From Sipunculus nudus (taxonomy: Eukaryota; Annelida; Sipuncula; Golfingiida; Sipunculidae), in assembly GCA_026874595.1 (NCBI GenBank), contig CM049317.1:39642401-39706400 (forward strand): 64,000 nt of DNA, given 5' to 3'. This document shows, piece by piece, positions 1 to 11,837 of this stretch. Position numbers and translations under genes: made by a program. A model generated the notes under the pieces. That model was not told the DNA's origin and searched no databases. It was given only the letters and a program-made list of their open reading frames with translations. Numbering within the stretch: the first letter of the stretch is position 1; each line of letters opens with the position of its first letter.

Positions 1-664
1 AAGGTCACAGGGGCCATCTGTTCACAAGTTAGTTTTCAGATGATAACTCCAGTTTAGTTTGACATATTGGTTTCAATTTTGACTTATATATGACCCACCA
101 ATAATGTAAGAACCCTTTTCATTTTGGTGTCCAAAGGTCAAAGATCAAGGTCACAGGACCCATTACTTAAAATGGAATGTGTATGCATTTCAAGGCAAAC
201 TTTTCATCACAAACCTTCCATCTTCAAGATATTACTCACCTGCTGATAGGGGAAGATTCTTTTCAATTTGGGGTCCAAAGGTCAAGGTCCCATGACCCAT
301 TTCTTTAAAAAGAATGTGTATGCATTTCAAGGCAAACTTTTCATCACAAATCTTCCATCTTCAAGATATTACTCACCTGTAAAAAGGGGAAGATTCTTTT
401 TGATTTGGGGTCATAGGGTCAAAGATAAAGTTCACAGGGCCCATCCATTCACAAATTAATTTATGGATGATAATTCTGCTTTGCTAGACAGATTGGCTTC
501 AAACTTGATATATTAATGACCCACCACTAAAGTAAGAAACATTTTGATTTCCAGGGTCCAGAGGTCAAAGGTGAAGGTCACAGGACCGTCAATCTGAAAA
601 ATTTCTTCAAAATATCCATATAGACAAACACAGCTGGGCGTTGAGACAACTGGGTCCCTAGTTA
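1..664 (+). mobile_element. Family A element, 3' part (left end outside window)
   Basis: About 140-bp degenerate tandem units, each with a core of the form AAGGTCAAAGGTCAAGGTCA followed by a tract ending in TTCATCACAAACCTTCCATC. The end near 640-664 (CTGGGTCCCTAGTTA) matches the end of the element at 18,098-19,074, including the preceding TATAGACAAAnACAGCT. No coding capacity. The short open frame at 268-459 lies inside the repeat and is not a gene. Confidence 0.6.
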
Positions 665-3120
665 CAGTCTGTCTTGGTTCACTTATCAACTCACGGATTA
701 CATGTTTGGCATTATAGATATCTTCAGTTGAGTGTTTGATGGTGATTGCATGTTGACTGATTGTAGGGTATTCAGTGTGTGACTGGTAAATGTGTGATAC
801 TGATAGGAATCATAGGACTGTCTTGGGCTCATACTGTCACAAGTCTCTCTGTTGTTTGAGCTCATACAAATGATTAACTAATGTGCAAGATAAAAGGTCT
901 ACAGGTCAAAAAAGACATTCTGATTTCTGAGCTTGTTAGAGATTGTTACACAGTGAAGTGCTTTGGTTCAGCTTGTTAAAGTTTTAGGCATCAATTTCTA
1001 TAATTTTCGATCCTGTGATTAGTGGTAGTCAGAGCCACTGCTTCAAACAAAATCTGTTTGCTGCTTAAGATTAGAAAGAAGTGTCAATGACCATAAGACC
1101 TGACACAACTGGAACTTGGTAGTCAGGGGGAAGGGTGAATCTTGTCAGGCACAAAACAGTTTTGAAAAATCAGTTGTAAGAGCACTCTGGGTGCTTTTGA
1201 GGTACCACACAGTAAATATACTTATGTCATTCATCATCCATCATGGTTTTAAGCCATCCAGTCAGCTCACCTGAGTCAGCCATATTTAATTATCATACCA
1301 GCTGAAAACTTCCACACAGGACTTAAACAGTGGGAAAGATCAGAATGCCCCTAAGCTGGTTACTGCAGCCTATTTTTTGTAAGCTACAGGACTTTGACAT
1401 TATTTTCTCATACTGGTATATGCATATCATCAGTGGTGCTGAAATGTCCAGTTTCCCTTACAAGTATTTAAATTCACAGTATTATACAACTTAGGCCCAT
1501 ATATCCTGCCAGCATAAGCCCTATTACAGTGACCTGACGTTCTAGTCTGAGGTTTATATGTTGTCTCAGCTTGAGTCCATTTAGTTTGATAAAGTATGGC
1601 TAATTTAAGACTACAAGTGTTACAACCTCGTTAAATCATCAGCAATACATTAATGCTCATTAATCAAATACCTTAGATTTGGCTTGGTGTCAATATATCC
1701 AATCAAAGAGTGGGGGGGGGGGGGCAGTCACCTGCAAACAAAATGGGGATATGTCCGGGGGGGGGGGGGGGGGGGGGGGGCCGTGACCTGAAGATGGAAT
1801 GGAGACCTGTCAGGCTCATGTATGCAGATGGAATTGGAAAAATATAAAATTTATTCAGCCTTTCTGATAATAATTTATATTATATAATATTTTTCATCTC
1901 CATTTTCTTCCTTATTCTATAATTAACAGGGTTTCATATATTCCCAGTTTATAATTAAACAAGCATATTACAATCACATAGTTTTAATACTAATACTTTT
2001 ACAAATATGTGATCATGAGAGGCTACTTTATCTTCATGCACAGTCAACTCCAACTGTGTTAGTTTTAAGAAAATGTGGTCATTTGTCAAAATGATATAGA
2101 AAAAAAAATAGAACTGTTGCATCTAGTTATGCAAGGATTTTATACAAATATTCTCATAATCAGTTTCAGCAGACCCACAGGTCCCTTGTTAATTTAAGTA
2201 ATCCATTATAAACATTTCTGGCCTAAAGGCTCTGGTTATTCCATCTAATGCCCAAGTAAAAAAAATATCCCTTACTGAATTTGTTGACTCGTATATGATA
2301 CTCTCACATATCTCAAAAATGTTTACACTGATTGCAATATCCCCAGAGAACTAAGAAATAAATGTTTCATTTGAGCTGAGGAGATCAGTATACATGGGAG
2401 ACATTGTAACATCTTTATGACATCACTTATAAACACCTCTCAGGACTGTAGACAGAAATTCTTCTATGTAGGAACATACTCTGTACTGGGAAGACATCAG
2501 TATAAACAACACAGCAAAGACACAGTGTAAATACAATTTACTTCATATAATATTAATTTACACAAAATTGGCAAAACATGGGCATATATACCCGAGGCTG
2601 AAATGTATTTGTAAAAAATATTTGTTACCCAAAAAATCCCAAATAAACAGGCCCTGGGACAGAGCCAATTTTAGTGAACTTGACACAAGCATTACATGAG
2701 ATACAAAATATTAGTTGAAATAGAAACTTTAAATATCCAGATAAATGAACTTATGAGGCCAGTCTCTTGTAAACTTCAGTTAAACAGACCAAGTAAACTT
2801 CATATATTTATTCTTACTAAATGTAATGGCTGGGAACTGTTAGGGCTGAAAATTTTCCAGTTGTATCCCCAGTTCTTATATTTTTTCAGGGCTACAATAT
2901 TTTTCAAATATTCATCATATTATTAATTAACTCATGAGCAAATATGTATTATTGAAGCAAAGTGCTGAATTTCAAACATCAATTGCCTATGTTTTGATTC
3001 AGTTATTCAAAATATGTCTATGTTTTCCATGAATATCCTCACTGAACTGTTTAATGTTGCTGTGCAGTTGGTTTGTTTAATTTTGTATTTTTCAGCAACT
3101 TTGCAAATACATACTAAACA
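665..3120. other. Unassigned intergenic DNA with two poly-G tracts
   Basis: No supportable gene. It contains poly-G runs at 1,712-1,724 and 1,757-1,780, candidate G-quadruplex formers on the plus strand. At 2,172-2,190 the string GACCCACAGGTCCCTTGTT resembles a family A 3' terminus (short hairpin then CTTGTT), so a degraded element probably ends there. The open frame at 2,696-2,926 has no recognisable features. Confidence 0.5.
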
Positions 3121-3159
3121 TTTTTGTGTGATTCTTGTGATTCACAGTCAATAACTTTT

Positions 3160-3290
3160 AGTGACCATTGGTCACTTGTTTTGGTCACTGGTCTTGGTCA
3201 CTGGTCTTGGTCATTGGTCTTTGACATTGCTCTTGGTCATTGGTCTTGGACATTGCTCTTGGACATTGCTCTTGTTCATAGCTGTGTCTT
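3160..3290. repeat. Short tandem repeat, GGTC(A/T)CTGGTCTT type
   Basis: Roughly 12-bp units (TTGGTCACTGGTC, TTGGACATTGCTC) in tandem. The overlapping open frames on both strands (SWSLVFDIALGHW-type translation) are by-products of the repeat. Confidence 0.7.
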
Positions 3291-3765
3291 TGATCAAGAC
3301 TTGAAGTGTCACTTCAATCACACAAAACAAAAAAGTACAAATCTCCTGGTTAGAAGACAAAAGGGCCCACTGGACTGTCAAAAGTTTAATTAACATTTAA
3401 TATGATGAATGCTGACAAAATTTAATTAAACTAGTTTCACAAACACAATGTTTGTGATGTGTGGTGTCAAACCTGTTTATCTTATAATTATGGAATTTTA
3501 ATAGGTCACCATTCTCAGGACTTGCTGTGTAGAATGTTATGACATGTTATGTTATACTGGTTATAAGCTTTATCCATTAAACAAGACTTGAGGTGCCACC
3601 AGTTTAGCTTGTCAGTAGATGCTGGGCATTGGAGAGAATGTGTTGAAAAAATTATCTCCAATGATACAGGTTTCTTGTTTACAATGGATCAAGAAACAAA
3701 ATCTTACAAATAATATAGGAAAAAAGAATGCCACATGTTGGGAGATTTGTTGAGCAAAAATTGTT
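3291..3765. other. No recognised feature
   Basis: AT-rich unique-looking sequence. Nothing supportable was seen on either strand. Confidence 0.4.
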
Positions 3766-4256
3766 TGATTACTGTGACTGTATAATTGTCAATGTTGTGT
3801 GATTACTATGGTTGTATACTTAATTGTCATTATTGTGCAATTACTGTGTCCTGTATAATTAATTGTCAATGTTGTGCAATTACTGTGCCCTGTTTAATAA
3901 ATTGTCAATGTTTTGCAATTTAATGTGCCCTGTTTAATTAATTGTCAATGTTGTGCAAATACTGTGCTTGGTACGTCAGATTCCGTCAGGTGCCGCCACA
4001 GGTGGCGCGCTCCCACTTTTGACCACATTTCCTGTGACCCATATCGTATGCAGTCACTTGATCCCAACCCGTAAAAACCCATTCATAGATTGTATGCAAA
4101 TGACGGAATCCCCTAGTCATTTGATAAGATCATCCAATGATCATGTAGGGTAGTCTGTGCCCTATTTAATGATTGTCAATGTTGTGCAATTACTGTGCCC
4201 TGTATAAATAATCATCAATGTTGTGCAAGTACTGTGCCCTGTATAATTAAATGTCA
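3766..4256 (+). repeat. About 40-bp minisatellite interrupted by an insertion
   Basis: Units of the form TTGTGCAATTACTGTGCCC followed by TGTATAATTAATTGTCAATG recur at 3,766-3,966 and resume at 4,157-4,256. About 190 bp of unrelated, more GC-rich sequence lies between them. Confidence 0.75.
3968..4156. mobile_element. Possible small insertion element within the minisatellite
   Basis: The array is broken by about 190 bp of foreign sequence. CTGTGC occurs on both sides of the junction, which may be a 6-bp target duplication or simply the array sequence. Inside is an inverted pair, GATTCCGTCA (3,979-3,988) and TGACGGAATC (4,101-4,110). No terminal inverted repeat was found at the exact borders, so the class is unknown. 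Confidence 0.4.
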
Positions 4257-5555
4257 CCATCATATATTTATATTTTATAAACAGTGATTGTTTGGTTAAC
4301 TGGTGTCAGGCTCAGTGATACACCATGAACTGCTATTAGAGTGAAAATGACCGGTGTGTCAAGTAATGCCATACCTCCAAGTTACATATATAAATAACTG
4401 GTGCTCCCAATGTATGCAAATTTGTATATTAGTGGACAGCTGCTGATGTGTACAGGACTATTTTGTAAGCTGCTTACACAGAGTGACCTGGGAGACCAGG
4501 TGTTCACCTACAGATAGATTTGGCTGTGAAATGTTTTAATTTTGTGTGTATATTACTTTGAATATTTAATATAATGTTTATATATTGTATTTTCCTTTTT
4601 GATCCAACATCAAGACGATTGTTACACATTAAAAAAAATTATTTTGATTGCCACCCATGTCATGGCAGCCTATGGGTATGTATACATCAAATTAAACTTG
4701 CTGAGAAAAATTTAAAAGTAGTTATATGCATAAAAGACAATAATGGCATTCATAGTTGTATAAACCTGATGGTTTCACATACACAGTACTCATCCTATAT
4801 ATTTGGTGAAAATGCAGTGTCCCGTTTACAATGAAATATTCATAATTTATGCTCTTGGTAGTTGTCAGGTGTGAAGAACAAATTATTGTATGTATTTATA
4901 TGCCTGAAAGGAATTTAATGAAGAATGTGTATACTAAAATAATTGGCCTTGAAATTGTGCATTGTAGATATATGCAGTTGCTGTTAAGATATTGTTTAAA
5001 AGGTGTATAGTTATTGTCCATCAACATTGTGTTGATTAGCATTGCTTGCATTTTTCAAATAGAATGTCAATAAAATTGTTTGACTATAAATACTATATGT
5101 TCTAGTTTTGTAACGTTTTTCCCCTTTGTTATCACCTGAAACACTGGCCGTTTTAAATAACTGCAGGCAAAGGATTACTCGGCTGATTTGCAGGGTCCTG
5201 CTAAGTGTCACTTACTCTTGTTTGATATTTAAAGGAGCCTAATCACTTATAAAGCATGTTGAATTTACATGAAAAATAAAATTTTCTCGTTGAAATAATT
5301 GGTACCTTCCAAAATATTGCCTCGAAACCATTTGCTTTCTCCCTACATGAATGTTAAAAACAGCTGACTAGGCGCGACCACAGGGGTCAACATTAACATT
5401 AGCATGGGACACTGTGCTTCTCCTGAGCCACAACACCTGTCATTCAAAAGATGCCTGGACTGACTTGGCCTCAAAAATGTTTATCATGTTCCTGCTTGAA
5501 ACATTGCATTTTGCTGTGACTTAGGCTTAGGACACAATACACAATCTGTGCTACC
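4257..5555. other. No recognised feature
   Basis: AT-rich sequence with several short open frames (4,574-4,834 plus, 5,011-5,211 minus) that show no domain, splice or composition support. Reported as empty. Confidence 0.4.
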
Positions 5556-5715
5556 CGTGTCATTTCCGCTGAGGCCCCTGGACCTAACGTACAGATCTGT
5601 TACGACAGGTTCTACAACAATATGTCACTCCTGGATGGACCGTAATGTCCATCCAGCAGTGACATATCAGAGGACATAAAGGTCCATGTATGGATTAGTT
5701 TGGACTACCATTATT
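5556..5715 (+). repeat. Interspersed hairpin-bearing repeat, copy 1
   Basis: Shares GGACCT..., CTACAACAA, ATGGACCGTAATGT-like and AAGGTCCATGTATGGA blocks with copies near 48,570-48,727 and 49,350-49,515. It contains a 21-bp-stem hairpin (5,620-5,640 with 5,647-5,667, loop CGTAAT, one mismatch). Confidence 0.55.
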
Positions 5716-7050
5716 TAGGGAACCTGTGGCATCATCTGTCATCCATCATCCATACATAAACCCATACTATTTCAAAAACGACAGGAGCTATTTTCACAAA
5801 TTTTATGAAAAAAAATTGCCATCTGAAAAACTCTATCAGATTTTGCTTATTTTTGGCTAACTGTATTTTCTTAGATTTTATAGAAAAAAAGCTAAAAAAA
5901 AAAACCTTTAAATATCTTCACCTCTGAAACAGTCATGCCAAATTGTTCAGTATTTCACAGAAATAAACTGTTATACCATCTCTCCCAAGTTTGATTGAAT
6001 GGTTCAAGTATGGTGAATTTTGGCAGTTACAGAAAGTTGAATTTTGTCATTTTAGTATGCTTTTTTGGACAGATGACTATCTCAAACACGGCCCGAGCTA
6101 TCACCACCAATTTTTATGCCAGTGTTGGTCACATGAGTCATATATGACATTCCAGTGCTGGTGGCACCACCTGCATTGTCCTTTTTTGTACAGGGGTCAT
6201 CAATCATCTGTACATTAACCCATAATTTCTCAGGAAAAGCCAGGGCTAACATCCCAAATATTATGCAATAATCTGTCACATATCAAATGTTGTGGGATTC
6301 AGCTTATTATATTGCTCCTGCATTTACTTAGATTTTATAGGGAAAAAGCTGAAAAATCTTTAAAAGTCTTCTTCTCGTAAACCGTCCAGCCAATTTGTTC
6401 AGTATTTTACAAAAAAATGATCCCAGAAGCGAGCCCTCTCATTGGTTTGTGTTTGATGAATTTTGGGGGAGTTACGCAAATTTGAACTTAGCCATTTGGC
6501 CAAGTTAGCATACTGACAGCAATCTCAGAAATGACTGGAGCTAGAATCACTTATTATATGCAAATGTTGGTCACATGACTCATATTTGAAATTGCAGATT
6601 TTGTGGCGCCTTGAGTCATAGAAAGCTTAAGTTGGTCTTGAGGTCATTAGCAAGCCTTTTTCAAATTTAGGGCTGCAATAGTCTTCTTTTCTGCAAAACT
6701 TGGGCAAAACTTCACTCGAGGTAACCGATTTTCTCATCTTTGCCTGGTTAGCCCAGTGCACCTGAATCATGAAAAGTTTGATGTATAAATATTGTATTTT
6801 CTTGATGTTTTGATCAGTCCATGCATCTTTGATGGCTTTCTTGTTCACGGGACTGGTTTCGCTACCCGCAATGACTTTGGCATAGTGTATGTGCCTGCTT
6901 ATTTCTCAGGAGGGATTTGATATATTTGCCTGAAATTTTGCATATTTATACATATTGGATTGCTTTGTCCTATACAAGACTGGTGGCGCCACCTACAATA
7001 AATTTTGCACACTTTATGTCCCTGCTTATTTCTCAGGATGGGTTTGATGG
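5714..7050 (+). mobile_element. Family B interspersed element, truncated copy
   Basis: Family B runs as a series of related modules. A head resembles AGCGAACCTGTGAGC. Then come blocks with CATACTATTTC.AAAACG, TTTTATAGGGAAAAAGCT, CCAGCCAAATTGTTC, TTTCACAGAAATGATCC, GAATTTTGG.CGAGTTAC and TGGTGGCGCCACCTGCAT. Here the head is degenerate and the copy stops near 7,050 at CTCAGGATGGGTTTGAT, without the terminal AGGCCTGTAGGCCT. The short open frames inside are in different frames and unsupported. Confidence 0.65.
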
Positions 7051-8050
7051 TGTCATCTCAGAACGACGCATCTCGATAGGACGTATGGTTGTTTTCACTG
7101 CTCGTTACGACGCAGCTCGTTGAGAGGCACCGCCCAGTTAACCACAGCAGGGCCCGTTGAGGCGTAGCCCAGCGAGACGTAACTCGGGCAGGGTGTGTAT
7201 CGCCTGTCCATTAGGACGATACAGAGGTTCAATTCATTAGTATAAACGTTTGTAAAACTATAATTTAACCATTCTCAACAATTTGAAGATGTATGAATTG
7301 TATAAAAAAGGACAAAAAATAAATAAAAAAAAATGTCCCGATACCGATGTTTTCATATGAGTATTCAAAAGCTTCTGATAGACATAAATCACTGACCCGC
7401 TGTTTCAAACAAATACGCGCGGTCTTACAATATATCCACGTATGGGGGAATATTTTAAGTTTTATAAATTAATCACCTAAATATGCCAAACAAACAAATA
7501 TAATTGATTTCGCCTAACTGACATGCCTGATTATGACAGGATTATATTCGAGCTGGAGGATTTCGGGTTTGACAATATCTCGGCTTGACGACGTTTCACT
7601 TGTACGTTCGTGAAGTTACAGATGTGTGATTAATTGATTACTGATTGTGTATAGATGTAACAGACCTTTGTACTTGAGCCCTGGCAAAAAAAAAAAAAAA
7701 ACAAAAAAAAAACAAGCTAGGAAAATACACATTAAACTATTTTATACTTTACCAAGTATGTCTTGTATTTCGGGGGGGGGGGGGGGTTACGAGTAAACAT
7801 GTTTTAATTTTTAAACACTATAAAACCTGACATTCTAAAAATTTACTACTGATTTACTCAGGATCAAAGGCCCTCTACGGTCTTTGTTGGACCATTTATG
7901 AGATAAGTCCTGCAATAACAATGACCTGAATTGCATGGTGTGTTCGCTGCTTATGCTAATTGAGGAGATCCATAAACATGATTGATTGATTGAGAGAGAA
8001 AGAGAGAGAGAGAGGCACAGACAGTAAAGGAGAAGGAATGTTATATTTTT
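7051..8050. other. CpG-richer patch, homopolymers and (GA)n
   Basis: 7,051-7,215 is unusually CpG-rich for the neighbourhood (GTTACGACGCAGCTCG, GAGACGTAACTCGGG), with no recognised family. The rest is AT-rich, with poly-A at about 7,686-7,715, poly-G near 7,772-7,786 and a (GA)n tract at 7,993-8,014. No gene seen. Confidence 0.45.
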
Positions 8051-8625
8051 AGCGAACCTGTGAGCTTATGCGATGGTGAGGCGTCGTCTGTCGTCTGTAC
8101 GTTAAACCATACTATCTTGAAAACGGCAAGAGTAAGCATCATGAAATTTTGTGCAAAAAAATTAGTCATCTAAAAAACTCTATCGGAATTTGCTTATTTT
8201 TTTTTTGGCCAACTGCATTTTCTAAGATGTTATAGGGAAAAAACTAAAAAGGCTTTAAAAATCTTCTCCGAAACTGTTCAGCCAAATTGTCCAATATTTC
8301 ACAGAAATGATTCCTGAAACAATCTCTCCCAAGTTTGTTCAAACGGTTTAAGTTCGATGAATTTTGGCCGAGTTACAGGAAGTTGAACTTAGTCATTTTT
8401 CCAAAAAAGCATACTAAAATTACCATCTCAGAAACAGCTGGAGCTATCATCACCAGATTTTATGTCAATGTTGGTCACATGAGTCATATCTGAAATTGAG
8501 GTATTGGTGGCGCCACCTGCATCAGCCTTTTTTGTACGGGGGGGGGGGGGGGGGGGTCATCAGTGTCTAAATCATACTGACGGCTACAAAAAACTTCTTC
8601 TCTGAAACCATATGGCTAATTTTTT
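8051..8625 (+). mobile_element. Family B element, left part (split by a family A insertion)
   Basis: Starts with AGCGAACCTGTGAGCTTATG after a T-run and carries the family B modules, including CAGAAATGATTCC, ACTTAGTCATTTTTCC and TGGTGGCGCCACCTGCAT, then a poly-G run (8,537-8,557). It is interrupted at 8,625, in TATGGCTAATTTTT, and resumes at 11,042. Confidence 0.8.
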
Positions 8626-11041
8626 AGCTCAGCTGACTTTCAGTCATGCTGGGCTATAGCGATGGGTCTTTGTCCGTCGTCTGTCCGTCCGGCCGGCCGT
8701 CCGGCCATTAGCAGGGCACAAATCGTAACCGTAGGGGCTAGGGCCATGAACCCTATGCAGTCTTAGAGGTTATAAAAAGATCTCCTTGCAAACCTGAAAT
8801 TAGGTCACTGCGACCTATATTCTCGAAGTTATAGGGTGTGTTTGCACCCCCCAGAAATAACTCTTTGAGACAAAATTTTCATCCCAAACCTTCCATCTTT
8901 CACATACAGCTCACCTACCAACAGGGGAAGAACCATAATTTTTTTTAGGTCAAAAGGTCAAAGGTCAAGGTCACAGGAGCCTCTTCTTTGAAAAGCCTAT
9001 GGATGCATTTTAAGCCAACCCTTTCATCCCAATTCTTTGATTTTTCACATATAGCTCACCTACTAAGTTGGAGAAGAATCCTATAGATTTTGAGGTCACA
9101 AGGTCAAAGGTCAGGGTTACAGCATCCACTTCTTTGAAAAGGTTGTGGACACATTTCAAGCTAGACTTTTCATTCCAAACCTTCCAGCACTGATATCGCT
9201 TCTCTGCCAACAGGGGAAAAGACCTGTTGATTTTGAGGTCAAAGGTCAAGTTCACAGCACCCACTTCTTGCGTGGAGTCATTTTCAGGCAAACTTTTCAA
9301 TCTGTACCTTCCATCTGTCATATATGGCTTACCTACCAATAAGGGAAGAAGCCTATTGATGTTGAGGTCAAAAAGTCAAAGGTCAAGGTCACAATATTTA
9401 ATTGTTCTAAATGCTTGTGAGCATATTTCAAGTGTAACTGTTCAACCCAAACCTTCAGTCTTTCACATATGCCACATCTATGCATCACTCAGTTTGACTC
9501 AAACTTCATATTTATGGGTCTTTTTGCTTGAATAAATAACTTATTGATTTTGGGGTCAGCTGGTCAGCAGGTTAAAGGTTACAGGTCAAATTTATTCACC
9601 CATTGGTTGCCAAGTAATTACACCAGATTTAAGTGGTTAGTAGTTACCCATCATTTAGAAAGAATCCAGTTGATATATGGGCAAAAGGCCAAGGTCACAG
9701 GTCAGGGATGTTCACAATTACTTATTTTATAGACCATCTCTATTTTTCTTGTATATATAACCATCCCACTCCAGCTGGTACATCTCCCTGTGTGGCTGTA
9801 ATTGTGAGTGACACTGGTGACATATGACTCCCTTTTGTATCAGCCTATTAAGTGATAAGGCTCAGTGATAAGTACCTCGTTACTTCATAACAAAAACACT
9901 GTTGTCAGAATGCTTCAGCCAGGCATTAAGACTATGAGAGTATAGTATTAAGGTTTAGCTACTGATTTATAAGATGATGGGAACATTTTGCAGTTTATTT
10001 TATGGAATCCTAGCAATAAACTTAGTTTCCTAGATATCTGAATATTTTAATATATATCACCACATATAAAAGCAAGTGTTTGTGGTGTGGATGTGTACCT
10101 TGATTTAGGATGGCTTTTTGTTTTATTTCAAGACTCTTAGTCATGCTTTCTGCATTTCTTTCTTTCAGGTTTGGCAGTTTACCTACCCTGCTGACCCCAT
10201 TGAAAAGCAGAGTGATAATAAAAAATATTGGACTTACACTTTTTACAATTGCATATCTATAAATCTGATATGAGGGCCTGGACATGCCTTTTGAATTATT
10301 TTGGGCATTCATTACTGGATAATTTGCCCCAAGTTTGGTCTCTTATTGGAGAATGTGGGATATCAAATGTCATACTTGTCAGAAATCCATTATGTCTGCC
10401 AGTTAGCCACCTTAGAAATTCTTTCTTCAGTGCAGTTTCAGTAATTTTTCTTTAATGTTTGGTCCGATTTAGAGAATGTTTGTTGTCTGATTTCAGACTT
10501 GTCAGAAGTCCAATATGGCCACCAGGCAACCATCTTTTAATTCCTTTTGATCATATTATCTCAAGAACAGTTAAAGTGAATGCAGTTGGATGTATATTTA
10601 TGTAATCTTGTAAAGGATTGGGTCAAATATTTCTGAATAAATATTACCATCATTTATAAAAGTGCAGTACAGTTGGCTTGTATTGAATAAAAATTCATAC
10701 AGAAGCACCTGTTTCTCAATAATTCTTGCATGTATTTCCTTATTTTTTGCTATATATTTTGATCTTATATTTGCCCTTTGTGGTGTTCCTTTGAGACTGA
10801 CAGGTTTCAAGCAAGCTGTTGGAATAGTTCCTGATAGCTTAACAATCATGCATTTTCCTCAGACCATCAATTCACTGTGTTTTAACCAGACATAGGTGAT
10901 ATATATTTCTGTTGTCATAGAAAATTTTCAACAAATTGGCAAATTGGTTCTTCAAAATTTGACTGGAAGTTGTGAATCTCAGTCCATGATGTCACAGGTC
11001 ATGCTTGGCAGCTGAGCGTCATGACCCATGGGTCACTTGTT
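8626..11041 (+). mobile_element. Family A interspersed element, complete, nested in family B
   Basis: The 5' end AGCTCAGCTGACTTTCAG begins a hairpin-forming head, followed by GTCCGTCGTCTGTCCGTC and GGCACAAATCGTAACC. About 135-bp units follow to roughly 9,780, several with AGGTCA direct repeats. The 3' end is CAGCTGAGCGTCATGACC followed by a 6-bp hairpin (TGACCC AT GGGTCA) and CTTGTT. Removing it rejoins the family B sequence (GGCTAATTTTT to TAATATCACACAGAAATG), which marks both ends. No target duplication is apparent beyond T. Non-coding; a non-autonomous Helentron-like element is the favoured reading. Confidence 0.75.
8955..8973 (+). promoter_or_regulatory. AGGTCA direct repeat (DR1 plus DR0) within family A
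   Basis: Three consecutive AGGTCA half-sites: 8,955-8,960, 8,962-8,967 (one-base spacer, DR1) and 8,968-8,973 (no spacer). DR1 of this sequence is the classical RXR/HNF4/PPAR-type nuclear receptor element. Whether it is bound here is unknown. It is carried by the repeat and recurs in other units. Confidence 0.5.
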
Positions 11042-11530
11042 AATATCACACAGAAATGATCCTAGGGTAGTGCTTTCTGAAGTGTGTTAAAATTGTCTCA
11101 GTTCAGTGACTTTTGGCTGAGTTATGGGAAGCTGAATTTAGTCATATGCCATAACAGCCCATTTTAGGTCAGTGGCTACAAAGATCTTCTTCTCAAAAAC
11201 CACTGGGCCAAATTCTTAAATCTCACACATGAATTATTCTCAGATGTTGATAATTTAAGTTTGTTCAAATGGTTTTGGTTAAATGATTTTTGGCTGAGTT
11301 ATGAGAAGCTCAACTAAGCCATTTTGCTGTATTTTCCCATATGAGTTATAAACCTGCAAAACGTTTTTTGACTGACGCCACTGAGGCCCATTTTATTAAT
11401 ATTTTACCAGAATAATCCCCGGAATAATTCTTATAATAATTGTCTTTTATGGTTCCAAAGAATTAATATAGGCTGAATTATAAAGATTGAATTGAGTCAT
11501 TTTACCATATATGTTAGCTGTGTGAAGCAG
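11042..11530 (+). mobile_element. Family B element, right part after the nested insertion
   Basis: Continues the family B modules (TATCACACAGAAATGATCC, TTTTGGCTGAGTTATGGGAAG), diverging after about 11,530. Together with 8,051-8,625 it forms one older family B copy. Confidence 0.65.
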
Positions 11531-11837
11531 ATACCTCTAGCCTGGCACCAGTTTATCAGCATCTGTTACATCATGCCTCTAGACATTTAGAATTCAGGTT
11601 ATCTATGGTTAATATTGACAAGAATGTTTTTTAAAAGCTTAAAAAAATGTAGATTTAATATTTTAGATATTCCTCATGCCAGGCAATGTTTACAATCACA
11701 GGAATACAGCTCTGTGGGTATATAAATGGATTATAAAAAATTGGTATCCATACTCAACTTAATTCAAGATTTTGCAATCAGTGAGATGTATCTGTATTAT
11801 AATTTTGCATTCATTGTGCATCTGTAGAAATATATTT
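11531..11837. other. No recognised feature
   Basis: AT-rich spacer between two family B copies. Nothing supportable seen. Confidence 0.4.
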
